This document shows positions 12,042 to 21,195 of a stretch of 64,000 nt of DNA, piece by piece (position 1 is the first letter of the stretch; each line of letters begins with the position of its first letter). Source of the DNA: Paraescarpia echinospica (taxonomy: Eukaryota > Annelida > Polychaeta > Sabellida > Siboglinidae); the NCBI GenBank assembly GCA_020002185.1, contig CM034536.1, forward strand, positions 14,605,199 to 14,669,198, in the 5' to 3' direction. A program made the translations under genes and the position numbers. The notes under the pieces are model-generated. The model saw nothing but the letters and a program-made list of their open reading frames with translations. It had not been told where the DNA came from and did not search any database.

Positions 12042-12827
12042 ATGGCCGATGAAAGTAAACAACAACAACAACAAACAAAAAAGCCGAGGGCGCCGCGTAA
12101 GCAGTCGATGAAGGCGGCGGCCAGCAGCAGTCAACCTTCGACCAGCAGCAGTCAACCTTCGGCACTGATTGCAGCCTTGTCAACGGGGGTGTCACCGCCC
12201 GTTAAGCGTCCCGTTACGCTGATCGCGGCTCCGTTGACGGTCGGTCGAAAACGGAGCGCCGAAGAGGCACGCTTGGAACAGCCCGACGAGACGGCAGCGC
12301 AGCCCCCGGTCCTGTCGCGGAGTGGATCGATGGAACGCGATTCGACGGCGTCGACACGCGCCACAGCGGTGAGTCTGAGACATCTGAACTGCGCCGTCAA
12401 CGGCGTATATAGAATCCTGTCACCCGTTACGATTGAGGCCGTCTCGTACAAAGGCGAACCCGGCACCACCTATTTGGGATGTTCCCGTTGTCGGCGAAAA
12501 TTACAGACAAACAAAGACAGGGTCCTGATATGTCGAACGCACGGGGAAGTGTTTGTACCGAAATATTTCTTCGCGTTGCGTGTGATGGTGAAGGACGGCG
12601 AGGAGGACGAAGATGAGCTTTGGCTTACGTTGTTCGATAGCCAAATGTCTAATCTCGTCGAGTTCACGGCCGAGTACCTGACGGAATTGAATGAGGAGGA
12701 TCTCCGCGATACCGTGCTCGAGTTAACCGGTACTAAAGTGGAGATTAGTGCGCGGAAGACGACTTGGAACGGGGACCCCTCGTATACAGTCCGCACACTA
12801 AAAAGATATGACGACGACGATGACTAA
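12042..12827 (+). CDS. RPA-like zinc/OB-fold protein of the Polinton (copy 1)
   Basis: This encodes 261 residues. Residues 1-109 are low complexity: a Gln run, a basic KKPRAPRKQ signal, repeated SSSQPS and a second basic GRKRS. From about residue 145 the sequence resembles the zinc-ribbon OB domain of replication protein A large subunit: LGCSRCRRKL, then CRTHGEVFVPKYFFALRV, then LWLTLFDSQMSNLV and AEYLTEL. The metal ligands would be Cys-X2-Cys and Cys-X2-His. It ends in an Asp run. A single-stranded DNA binding role during element replication is inferred from this family resemblance. Codon 109 is followed by a consensus donor GCG|GTGAGT (12369), which would join the N-terminal part to any of the four downstream ATG-less exons. 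Confidence 0.7.
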   Translation: MADESKQQQQQTKKPRAPRKQSMKAAASSSQPSTSSSQPSALIAALSTGVSPPVKRPVTLIAAPLTVGRKRSAEEARLEQPDETAAQPPVLSRSGSMERDSTASTRATAVSLRHLNCAVNGVYRILSPVTIEAVSYKGEPGTTYLGCSRCRRKLQTNKDRVLICRTHGEVFVPKYFFALRVMVKDGEEDEDELWLTLFDSQMSNLVEFTAEYLTELNEEDLRDTVLELTGTKVEISARKTTWNGDPSYTVRTLKRYDDDDD

Positions 12828-12853
12828 TGTTGTTGTTGTTGTGTTGTTTGTAG

Positions 12854-13048
12854 GAAGAGGAGGAAAATTGGCCGCTACTGGTAGATTTATTGAAGCACGC
12901 CAACGAACGACAACGAATGAGAGATCGTCAGGGGCTGGAACTAAGCAAGCAGAGCTTTGAACTATTAGCCGAGTCGGCCGAACAATATATAAAAGCGTTT
13001 TGGTTGGCCTATGAAGCAAGCCTATTTCGTAGTAGTTTGATGTACTAA
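12854..13048 (+). CDS. Alternative 3' exon A, no ATG at its start (copy 1)
   Basis: It opens directly after an acceptor (TTGTTGTGTTGTTTGTAG) in phase 0 and stays open for 64 residues. It starts EEEENWPLLVDLLKHANE and is predicted to be largely helical. The preceding stop codon TAA (GACTAAT) lies 26 bp upstream, and its own stop TAA is part of TACTAAC, a perfect branch-point word for the next acceptor. No family is recognised. Splicing from the donor at 12369 is in frame. The other copy lacks one G here and is truncated. Confidence 0.5.
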   Translation, partial: EEEENWPLLVDLLKHANERQRMRDRQGLELSKQSFELLAESAEQYIKAFWLAYEASLFRSSLMY

Positions 13049-13071
13049 CAGTTGCGCTTTATGTGCTTTAG

Positions 13072-13215
13072 GAAGTGCGCTGCGTACTCCAAAAAATGCT
13101 TGCGAACAACGAAAGGATTCGCGCTCAGTACGACGAGGTTGCAACGTTCGTAAGAACGTTGTTGGAACGAGGTGTGCCGGCGGGATCAGTGGAGGAGAAG
13201 GAGAATGAGGACTAA
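13072..13215 (+). CDS. Alternative 3' exon B (copy 1)
   Basis: It begins right after the acceptor TTATGTGCTTTAG in phase 0 and encodes 47 residues. These start EVRCVLQKMLANNERIRAQY, look helical and end in an acidic EEKENED tail. The TAA stop again lies in GACTAAT upstream of the next acceptor. The other copy (56385-56531) has a slightly different acidic tail but is also open, which supports coding. Function unknown. Confidence 0.45.
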   Translation, partial: EVRCVLQKMLANNERIRAQYDEVATFVRTLLERGVPAGSVEEKENED

Positions 13216-13237
13216 TTATAATAATAATATGTTGTAG

Positions 13238-13321
13238 GACGCTCTGATGCAACACGCCAGACGTGAATGTATGAGCGACTTCATACACGCGTTGCTGACG
13301 GTGATATCACGTAAAGAGTAG
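13238..13321 (+). CDS. Alternative 3' exon C, very short (copy 1)
   Basis: It follows the acceptor TAATATGTTGTAG in phase 0 and encodes 27 residues (start DALMQHARRECMSDFIHALL). It is conserved in the other copy. Its length alone would not support a gene. The support is positional: same acceptor arrangement and same phase as its neighbours. Confidence 0.35.
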   Translation, partial: DALMQHARRECMSDFIHALLTVISRKE

Positions 13322-13339
13322 AACTGCTTTGTGCTGTAG

Positions 13340-13987
13340 GGTAGTGGCGGAGGAATACGTGACGTTCACGTATTGGACGCAATAATTGAGGAGGCGCTGG
13401 GACCCCGAACGCGCCCCCCTCCACCGACGTATAACGACAGCCTGGCGACGATGGGACCGTACTGGAGCGTATCGGAGGAGCTGGGGACATGTCGGCAACT
13501 CGTCGTGCCGAGCCGGAGTCAGTTGATCGTACGTTACGAACGACTGGCGATGGATCTCATCGCCGAGACTATCGGCGAAATGGTCCTAGAGAAGGCACGA
13601 GACCATTGCGGACTATGCGAATCAAATGAAGGCTGCCCCTACGTTCACATGACCGGCTATCGCGCGGGGCGGCCGAATCGCGTCTACATGCAACGTTACG
13701 TTAAGCCGGGGTGTATCGTGACGCGGCACTTCAACGAGGTCATGGAAACATTCCTACGACGATCACTTATTCCGTGTTTTACGAGACTAGTCCATATTCT
13801 AAGCGAAACGACGGTGACGATTTCTTCCGGTGATCAGCAGCCGCAAACGGGCCGTGCAGGAGAATTGTATTTGGTCCAATTCGTATCCAACTGGTTGTTG
13901 GGTACGAATTGGCGAGATTACATGAATCGCGTGCAACTGGAGTCGGCCGTGCACACGTACGTGCAACGTCGGAGCGGCCTTGAATGA
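13340..13987 (+). CDS. Alternative 3' exon D, 215-residue unknown protein (copy 1)
   Basis: It opens in phase 0 immediately after the acceptor CTTTGTGCTGTAG, with no ATG near its start. It is the longest of the four exons. Visible features are a PPPPTYND stretch containing a PPxY late-domain/WW-ligand motif, a cysteine cluster CGLCESNEGCPY, and a C-terminal WLLGTNWRDYMNRVQLE segment. I do not recognise the family. It is identical in length and nearly so in sequence to 55613-56260. An AATAAA signal follows in the other copy; here the sequence runs into the gap 45 bp after the stop. Confidence 0.6.
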   Translation, partial: GSGGGIRDVHVLDAIIEEALGPRTRPPPPTYNDSLATMGPYWSVSEELGTCRQLVVPSRSQLIVRYERLAMDLIAETIGEMVLEKARDHCGLCESNEGCPYVHMTGYRAGRPNRVYMQRYVKPGCIVTRHFNEVMETFLRRSLIPCFTRLVHILSETTVTISSGDQQPQTGRAGELYLVQFVSNWLLGTNWRDYMNRVQLESAVHTYVQRRSGLE

Positions 13988-14032
13988 ACGAACACTAGTA
14001 GAATTTGCTTGCTATCGAAACGAAGGCTTCAC

Positions 14033-15032
14033 NNNNNNNNNNNNNNNNNNNNNNNNNNNNNNNNNNNNNNNNNNNNNNNNNNNNNNNNNNNNNNNNNNNN
14101 NNNNNNNNNNNNNNNNNNNNNNNNNNNNNNNNNNNNNNNNNNNNNNNNNNNNNNNNNNNNNNNNNNNNNNNNNNNNNNNNNNNNNNNNNNNNNNNNNNNN
14201 NNNNNNNNNNNNNNNNNNNNNNNNNNNNNNNNNNNNNNNNNNNNNNNNNNNNNNNNNNNNNNNNNNNNNNNNNNNNNNNNNNNNNNNNNNNNNNNNNNNN
14301 NNNNNNNNNNNNNNNNNNNNNNNNNNNNNNNNNNNNNNNNNNNNNNNNNNNNNNNNNNNNNNNNNNNNNNNNNNNNNNNNNNNNNNNNNNNNNNNNNNNN
14401 NNNNNNNNNNNNNNNNNNNNNNNNNNNNNNNNNNNNNNNNNNNNNNNNNNNNNNNNNNNNNNNNNNNNNNNNNNNNNNNNNNNNNNNNNNNNNNNNNNNN
14501 NNNNNNNNNNNNNNNNNNNNNNNNNNNNNNNNNNNNNNNNNNNNNNNNNNNNNNNNNNNNNNNNNNNNNNNNNNNNNNNNNNNNNNNNNNNNNNNNNNNN
14601 NNNNNNNNNNNNNNNNNNNNNNNNNNNNNNNNNNNNNNNNNNNNNNNNNNNNNNNNNNNNNNNNNNNNNNNNNNNNNNNNNNNNNNNNNNNNNNNNNNNN
14701 NNNNNNNNNNNNNNNNNNNNNNNNNNNNNNNNNNNNNNNNNNNNNNNNNNNNNNNNNNNNNNNNNNNNNNNNNNNNNNNNNNNNNNNNNNNNNNNNNNNN
14801 NNNNNNNNNNNNNNNNNNNNNNNNNNNNNNNNNNNNNNNNNNNNNNNNNNNNNNNNNNNNNNNNNNNNNNNNNNNNNNNNNNNNNNNNNNNNNNNNNNNN
14901 NNNNNNNNNNNNNNNNNNNNNNNNNNNNNNNNNNNNNNNNNNNNNNNNNNNNNNNNNNNNNNNNNNNNNNNNNNNNNNNNNNNNNNNNNNNNNNNNNNNN
15001 NNNNNNNNNNNNNNNNNNNNNNNNNNNNNNNN
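14033..15032. other. Assembly gap of exactly 1,000 N
   Basis: Placeholder-sized gap. The left side is inside a Polinton right half, the right side inside a CR1-like retrotransposon, so the join is not supported by sequence continuity. Confidence 0.95.
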
Positions 15033-15463
15033 TTTTGTATTTTTTCATTCTCTTCTATGCTTATGTTTGGACTTCGATAAACTAACCCAACTGTTAACGC
15101 TGAGTTTCCTGTAACTATGTTACACCAAACAGCTTCTTTGCAATCTGCTTCTCTTTCTAATTTTATTTCATAAGCCTTGATAGATTCTTTAATATATAAA
15201 ATAACTCCACCTCCCTTTCTTCCTATTCTATCTTTCCTAAACATTACATATCCTGTTAGTCCCAATTCGGCATCTGATATATCAGTGGTGGCCCACGATT
15301 CGGTTATACCTATTATGTGAGGGTCAATATCTTCTACCATAATGCTTAGTTCACTTCTTTTGTTTACTATGCTCCTTGCATTTAAACAAATGCATTTATA
15401 TCCTGATTCAGAACAGTTTTCCAGGCTGTTCTTTGCCGATTTATTTCTGCTGTCTTTATCCAT
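15033..15463 (-). CDS. CR1-like ORF2, apurinic endonuclease part (partial)
   Basis: The ORF starts with ATG at 15463 and runs into the gap. The visible ~140 residues are the N-terminal half of an exonuclease-endonuclease-phosphatase fold: CICLNARSIVNKRSEL, then HIIGITESWATTDI with the catalytic Glu in ESW, then GGGVILYIKESI and LTVGLVYRSPN. This is the first domain of ORF2 of CR1/Jockey-group non-LTR retrotransposons, which nicks target DNA for target-primed reverse transcription. The reverse transcriptase would lie in the gap. It starts 41 bp after the end of ORF1. Confidence 0.85.
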
Positions 15464-15504
15464 GCCTCCAGTTTCAGGCTTCTCTGTGAATCCCCCCTGC
15501 GAAT

Positions 15505-16723
15505 CTAGTTTAAATAGATGCAGCCTGTCCCACTGTCAACAGATTGCAGCAAGTTCTCTGAGAAAACTGCTGCCCCCCTTCCACTTAGATGTAGGCCATC
15601 TCTCATGTACATATCTTCCCTCCCAACAAAGTATCCCCATAAATCTACGAATCCCACCCCCTCTTCTTTACACATCTGCTCAACTAGTGCGTTGATCGCC
15701 ATCCTCTTGCAGTTTCTATATGTCGGCCCCTTCCTCCCATTACTGGCAAAATTCCTGAGAGGATAATCTGTTCTACTCTTGTCTTCTTTAACTTCTTCAC
15801 TAACTGTCTGTACTTCTGAACTATCCCAGTTGTTCCCTCCCTCTCTGCGTTATTTGTCCCTACATGTACTAGCATAGACCCTCCCTTGCCATGCCCCAGT
15901 ACCTTCTCTACCCTTTCAGTTACATGTTCTATCCTAGCCCCCGGTAGACAAACAACGACGTCCTCCCCCTCGCTTAGAGTCTTATCTGTCTTTCTCATAA
16001 TCGAATCGCCCATAAACACCCTCTCTTTCCTCATTGCCCCCTCAATCACCGCCTCAGTGTAGCTCTTTCTACGGTTTGCATCTGTCTGGTTGTAATCTTG
16101 TTCCCCTGTCTTCTGCTCTCCTGTCACAATCTCGTCCGTTCCATTCTTTCCTGACGCTGTTTCTCTTGTCACCTTTCTTCCTGTCATCGTCCCTCCCGAC
16201 TTCTCTTCTGTCACATGTACTCTCACTTCCTTTCTTCCCGTCATCTTTCCTCCCATTGCATTTCCTTCTCTCCTCTCCCGTCTCTTTTTCCTCCTACCTC
16301 TTTCTCTACGGTCACTTTCTCTCCTGCCACCTTCACACCTGTCACATTTCCTGCCGTCGATCCTCCACTTCCTTCCCCTCCGATCACCTTCCCTCCTCTC
16401 AGTCTCCTTTCCTCGGTCTTGTTGCCACTACTCTGCTCCTTCAGTTTCACAGTATTCCCAACTTTATCCCTGTCGTCTCTCTCCATTCCATCTGTCTCCT
16501 TGCTGATTCTCATCTCCATCCCTTTCACAATATCTACCAACCTAGCTACCTCTTTCTCCAGACATTTCACCTTCCAACACCCCACGCACTGAAAGGTGAA
16601 TCCCTCTTCCTTGGTTTCTGTCCATGACTGCGTACAGCCGGATAAGGCAAAATCTACCCAACTGTGGCAGTCGTCGCACACCAAGTGTCTCTTTGCCTTG
16701 ACTTGCCGCTTGCAAGGCGCCAT
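15505..16723 (-). pseudogene. CR1-like ORF1 with PHD finger and esterase, frame-broken
   Basis: Three overlapping open segments (16723-16241, 16256-15684 and 15702-15505) together cover one ORF1. The first holds a PHD-like zinc finger (CDDCHSWVDFALSGC, later CVGC) and a coiled region. The second and third hold an SGNH esterase: GDSI block with the nucleophile Ser, a GTNN block, and DGLHLSGRG with the Asp-His pair. PHD plus esterase ORF1 is known from CR1-type elements. The frame changes near 16250 and near 15700 mean that this copy is dead or that the assembly has indels. A long Ser/Pro/Leu-rich ORF on the opposite strand is a shadow. Confidence 0.8.
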
Positions 16724-17556
16724 ATCAGAATTTATTTAATAATAATAATCTAATTAGCCATTTAAAATAGTTTTGTCAACTGTGTTTACACTATTCACTG
16801 TCTATGTAGTCTTTAAGAAGACTGTTTTCTGTGCACAAATGTTACACTTTACGTAAGATTGCGTACGCTAGACTGCCTTATTTATTTAGGTTATACAGCG
16901 CCCTAGCGAATAAGAGAGACACTAGCTACATAAACTTAGTTCGCCCGATTATCGCAAATGCTTAATTTTAACAACAAAGCTACCTTATCAAAATGTCTAG
17001 CAGGTACTGACTTACACAGATATTATCTTATGTAGGTAGTTTATGGTTGTTACTTTATCACCTATATATTCTACCACATAACGAGGTTTGTTAAATCTTG
17101 TTTACAAACTTATCGTAGCCGTAAGCTAACGTACCCTATTATCACTCACTAGACTAAAGTGTCCTAAAATACTTTATCTAACTAACTTTAAGCACAACTG
17201 CTACTCAATATATGTTTACTGCTACTTTATGAATGATATTAAGGCAAGAATAATACTTATCAATCAGTAATTCCACTTGCTTATGAACTTTGATACACCA
17301 CCAATTTCAACGATCTATCTCCGCCAAATATAGCCTCCAAATATGTTGCTAGCCATTACTCCTTGATGGACTACGACACCCCATTTCCCCACATTCAACA
17401 CTGTAGACTGCCTCCCTTTATAATTCCCATACCATAGTTTATGTTATCTACAACGGCGTAAGCACGGTCTGATGAAGTCTCGACGTGTTCCTGAAAATCA
17501 GAGTCCACATTATCCCAACGATCGTACTATTATCCATCATTCCTTTTTATGCTTAC
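16724..17556. other. No gene recognised
   Basis: AT-rich sequence upstream of the CR1-like ORF1. Part is probably its 5' untranslated region, but I cannot place the 5' end. Confidence 0.35.
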
Positions 17557-17684
17557 CTGTAATGTTTCTTCTTTCCGATCCAGCACCTGAGTAGCCCTGT
17601 CGAACACCCGTCAAATACGTGCTGGGGCCGATGTAGAATAGAATAGTCGATAGACATATAAGACACGCGAACATTACCAGCAGT
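17557..17684 (-). pseudogene. Orphan membrane-anchor exon, sulfotransferase paralogue
   Basis: A 128-nt open exon lies between an acceptor TTTGTGTTGCAG and a donor ACAG|GTAAGC. Its translation has a hydrophobic anchor (LLVMFACLICLSTILFYIG) followed by PSTYLTGVRQGY. It aligns with the anchor exon at 41162-41304: same acceptor word, same intron phases on both sides (starts with the last base of an AGA codon, ends after one base), and a shared R-hydrophobic-Y-x-G pattern. No catalytic exon follows within the window, because the minus-strand continuation meets a retrotransposon. It is therefore an isolated or disrupted exon of a Golgi type II membrane protein. Confidence 0.5.
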
Positions 17685-18996
17685 CTGCAACACAAATACA
17701 GTTCGAATAGTGTTATACCAACGGGTGCTGCAGGTCCTTCCGAACATGTCAAAGCTCAACAATAGTAATACACCAATCTAGTCCGCAAAAAACAACCAAA
17801 ATACCTCTTTCGTTGGCCTTGAACTTGTATGTTCGTCTTGATTGTAAGCTTCAAAAAGTGAGCGCCGCTGATATCAGCAATGGTGATGTGACCGTGGCAT
17901 AGACTAGGTAAGATGTGCAATAGCAGCAGTTTGAACTTCATTATCACTGCCGTATGTAGGCCAGTCTGTGATGACACCTGCTCCCCGGGTATACACATTT
18001 AAATCTCGTCCGAGCCAGCACTTTTGATGACGGTCAGTGTCTGTCATCTCGTCTTTCCTCATCAGTTCATTTTTGCTGTGTTGACGTTTAACCCGATCAG
18101 GGGTGTTTACGTTGAGAGTTTCTCCTTCTTTTATTGCATTTTGTTGCGCTGACTGGACATGATTGTGTATAACATCTTACCTGATTTTGTATGACACGTT
18201 GATACATGCATCTGAGTACATATTTGGCATACTTGGTTTTCCATATTTTCGACGCACCGACAAACATCCTCAAAGTGAATAGCAACTTATTCCATCCCAT
18301 TTCATTGACGTCGATTTGACTTACCGCATACTGGTTTCTTGAGTTGATTTGTTTGTCTCATGACCCTCGACGACCAGAATGAATAGAAAATATGCGGTCA
18401 GATGTCCGACGATATGTCACCCACCAGTCACACCAAGGTCCATGTCATACGATATCACAGTTGGCGAAAGTGTGGTTAATTCACACGTCATGGTGTTACG
18501 TGCACTATCGTAGGCAGTAGCACCATCTGTTTATATATCATTGCAACTCGATACAATGTCGATAATAACACATGCGACGCCGTTGTTAACACTACAGCTA
18601 AGATAATGCGTTTAACCGTTTGACCACGTGAACAGGTTCGCTATGAAGTCAGGTTACCCAATAGTATACACATCCTTTCCAGACGTCATGTTCCATAGCA
18701 GCGATTACTTATATTTTATTGTTTCTTTATTTTGTTTTGAAATATATAGGCATAATGATTTCATCTTATTTGATCTTGGGACAATAATAAAAGTGTGTAT
18801 TGTATATAGCATTCAAAAGATATGACAGCAAATCCGCCCGTGATTTGGGCCGGCTGACAACTACGACTACACAAACGTTCCCGATATGTTAATAAACGTT
18901 TCTACCATTTTTGTAAATTAAATCATCCTTCCCCAGCTGATCAGTGGCCGGTTTCAATAGCTTGGAACAATCGTAGAAGTCAGGCTACAGCCCAAA
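17685..18996. other. Host DNA, no gene recognised
   Basis: Several 60-80-codon ORFs on both strands (for example minus 17756-17998 and 18097-18300) have no motif. One of them could be an upstream exon of the orphan anchor exon, but nothing ties them together. Confidence 0.35.
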
Positions 18997-19345
18997 GCTG
19001 GACGCTATGGTGCAGTGGATACATCTTCGAGGTCTCGACCGAGAGAAACCGGGTTTGAATCCTATGTTGCGTTGTCGAAACTTGGGCAATTTCGTTCACT
19101 CTACGTTGCTCCAGTTCACTCAACTGTATGGATGAGTACCTGCCTATAGACAGTGGTGGGTATTTGTGTACGTATAGTCTTCGCGTATTAATTGCAGCGT
19201 GGCTGGATGCTTCCCAGAGAAGATAAGATGGTGTTCGATTGAACAGGTCTGCAAGGGAGTAAAGTGTAAAGCGCTTTGAGCAGTCCTGATGATTGGATAC
19301 TGCGCTATATAAGAATTTACTTTGACTTTCCTTCACTTTACTTTA
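18997..19345 (+). mobile_element. V-tailed tRNA-derived SINE, near full length
   Basis: The head resembles a tRNA with TGGTGCAGTGGATA near the A box and GGGTTTGAATCC as B box (19052-19063). The centre has GTTCACTCTACGTTGCTCCAG. The tail carries GTGTAAAGCGCTTTGAGCAG and ACTGCGCTATATAAGAATTTACTTTG, the signature of the conserved V domain of animal SINEs, followed by a simple TTTACTTT-type end. Fragments lie at 8054, 34038 and 41333. Confidence 0.8.
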
Positions 19346-19962
19346 AAGCGTGAAATGTAGACTACGTATATTATCCTTGAGAGATACGAAACCTTGTGAC
19401 CATGTTGTTATTATACAAGAATTGCACGTTGACAAAGATAAGTGAACATATATACACACACCAGTTAATATGTTGTTATTTAATGGGAATAACACACACA
19501 TGGCAGTAACATTCTCCTGGCGTACATTCACCGTGCATTATCCGCTTAAAAATGTAGATAAGTGGGTGGAAATTCAATTTTGTTTTGCATAAAGAGATGT
19601 ATGTCGACAAATTGGCGAAACAATTAACCTAGATCTACCATGGGTTTCCCAGTGATTCAAACCAGTTACACCACCTGGCGGGTTTCACACAGATAGACGC
19701 TACTGTTTGGTTTGGATGAATGCTGTTTGACACCCCTTCACATAATATTGTTTATCCACTGGTCGCTAGGCGCGGTGTCATTTCACGGCTGACGTCAGCA
19801 ATTCGTGTTCAACAGAAGCGGTTCCTAAAGGTGACATGAACATACATTTTCTACTTTAACCACGTAAATAACATATAAACATGATGCTATTTAGACAGGT
19901 GTAATGCTTGACAGGTTTCTTAATTAATATATACACGCAGTTTAATGAGTAAAAACATAGTC
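19346..19962. other. No gene recognised
   Basis: AT-rich spacer between the SINE and the next transposon. No ORF or repeat worth noting. Confidence 0.4.
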
Positions 19963-20222
19963 TAGTCGGAAGAGGGGGGTATCGTGCACCCCCCGGAAAT
20001 CAACTTCTAATCGGCGTCTCTAGATCGGAAACAATACGTAGAAAACGACGAGCTATGTTAAAAAGTCGTCCCACGTATCATTTTTATGCAAATCAGTGCC
20101 ACCATTACCGAAAAAAATCGAAAAATCTATGTTTGACTATATATCAGCCAATATTGTAGATAACTGAACAAATAAGGTGTCTAGACACATGTTTTGAGGT
20201 TTTTTTTAGGGCAATAATTTAA
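19963..20222 (+). repeat. Left terminal inverted repeat of the 3.9-kb transposon
   Basis: It matches the reverse complement of the right end over about 260 bp, ending near AGGGCAATAAT. It contains a short self-palindrome (GGGGGG-TATCGTGCA-CCCCCC) close to the tip. Confidence 0.8.
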
Positions 20223-20714
20223 AAAATGGTGTTATTTTAATGTTTTGTATTAGTCTTAATATTAATGGTGACTTCTATTTCCCATTCCAGATAAACAGTG
20301 GTGGTAGAATGGGACATTAAGCCACCATGCCCAAAAGAAAAAGTGACCGGAGCGCAGATCCTGCAGCCCCCAAACACTCTCCGCATGCATGCATCCTTCA
20401 TGTGCTATCTGTGTTTGATCATGGTCGTTTTACACCCCTCAGTGAAATCAAAGGAACTGCAAGTTCACGACAATACCCTCGACATTCGACGTAATCGTCG
20501 CCTAGCGAGTATAAAATAACTAGTTCGTGTGTCGTCTCTTGCGTGGCCTCGACAGATTCGACAAATAATTATAATTGAAAGAAAACGAATGAGAAAAAAC
20601 ATTCGCTGATACTCTTCGGTGTCCTGAACAACGTGTAATTTATTATGATATTCAACCAACTCCGGTTTCCCGAATATCGTGATTAATTCTGATGAAACCA
20701 AATCGGAAGATTGA

Positions 20715-20801
<87 letters not shown>

Positions 20802-21195
20802 ATAGCCATGAAAATATGTATATGTACTGTTATTCCAGTAAAGATCACTGTAACATGTTAACATATATATTCTAAAGAGCCGACATTATCGAAAATTATT
20901 TTATTTTTAAATATTGTATTGTTGACAGAGGGTTTTTTAAGGGCAATAATTTCACAAATGATGTTATTTTAATGTTTTATTGTTAATCTTAATATTAATG
21001 GCGACTTCTATTTCCCATTCCAGATAAACAGTGGCGGTAGAAGTGGACATTAAGTCATCATGCCCAAAAGAAAAAGTGACCGGTGCGCAGATCCTACAGC
21101 CCCCAAATTCTCTCCGCATACCTGCATCCTTCATGTGCTATCCATGTCTGATCATGGTCGTTTTACACCCCTCAGTGAAATAAAAGGAATTGCAA
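20196..21195 (+). repeat. Tandem duplication of the transposon gene 5' end with (CA)n between
   Basis: The block 20213-20470 (GGGCAATAATTT through ATGCCCAAAAGAAAAAGTGACCGG to CACCCCTCAGTGAAATCAAAGG) recurs at 20938-21196 with few changes. A ~90-bp (CA)n tract fills 20716-20801 in between. The upstream copy of the coding start is broken; the downstream copy leads into the longer gene remnant. Confidence 0.75.

Larger units (their letters stand above)
9298..14032 (-). mobile_element. Polinton/Maverick, inverted right half (copy 1)
   Basis: This is nearly identical, as reverse complement, to 55569-60302. It starts with the AGTAGATAG terminus, carries the terminal repeat, the outward two-exon gene, the tripled non-coding repeat and the RPA-like/alternative-exon unit, and then runs into an assembly gap 45 bp after the last stop codon. 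Differences from the other copy are few: a one-codon change in a glutamine run, single-base indels in two ORFs, and scattered substitutions. It is either a second insertion or the true right half of the element starting at 44794. Confidence 0.95.

Noticed and set aside
13980..15114. Long ORFs crossing the N gap at 14033-15032, and similarly at 53721-55116
   Set aside because: Their bodies are unknown bases; only the short ends are real sequence.
16034..16627. 197-codon plus-strand ORF rich in Ser, Pro and Leu
   Set aside because: It is the antisense of the CR1-like ORF1 (PHD and esterase), which has recognisable motifs.
20465..20848. ORF with a Cys-Val run, and the matching Thr-His ORFs at 60940-61437
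   Set aside because: Products of (CA)n microsatellites.
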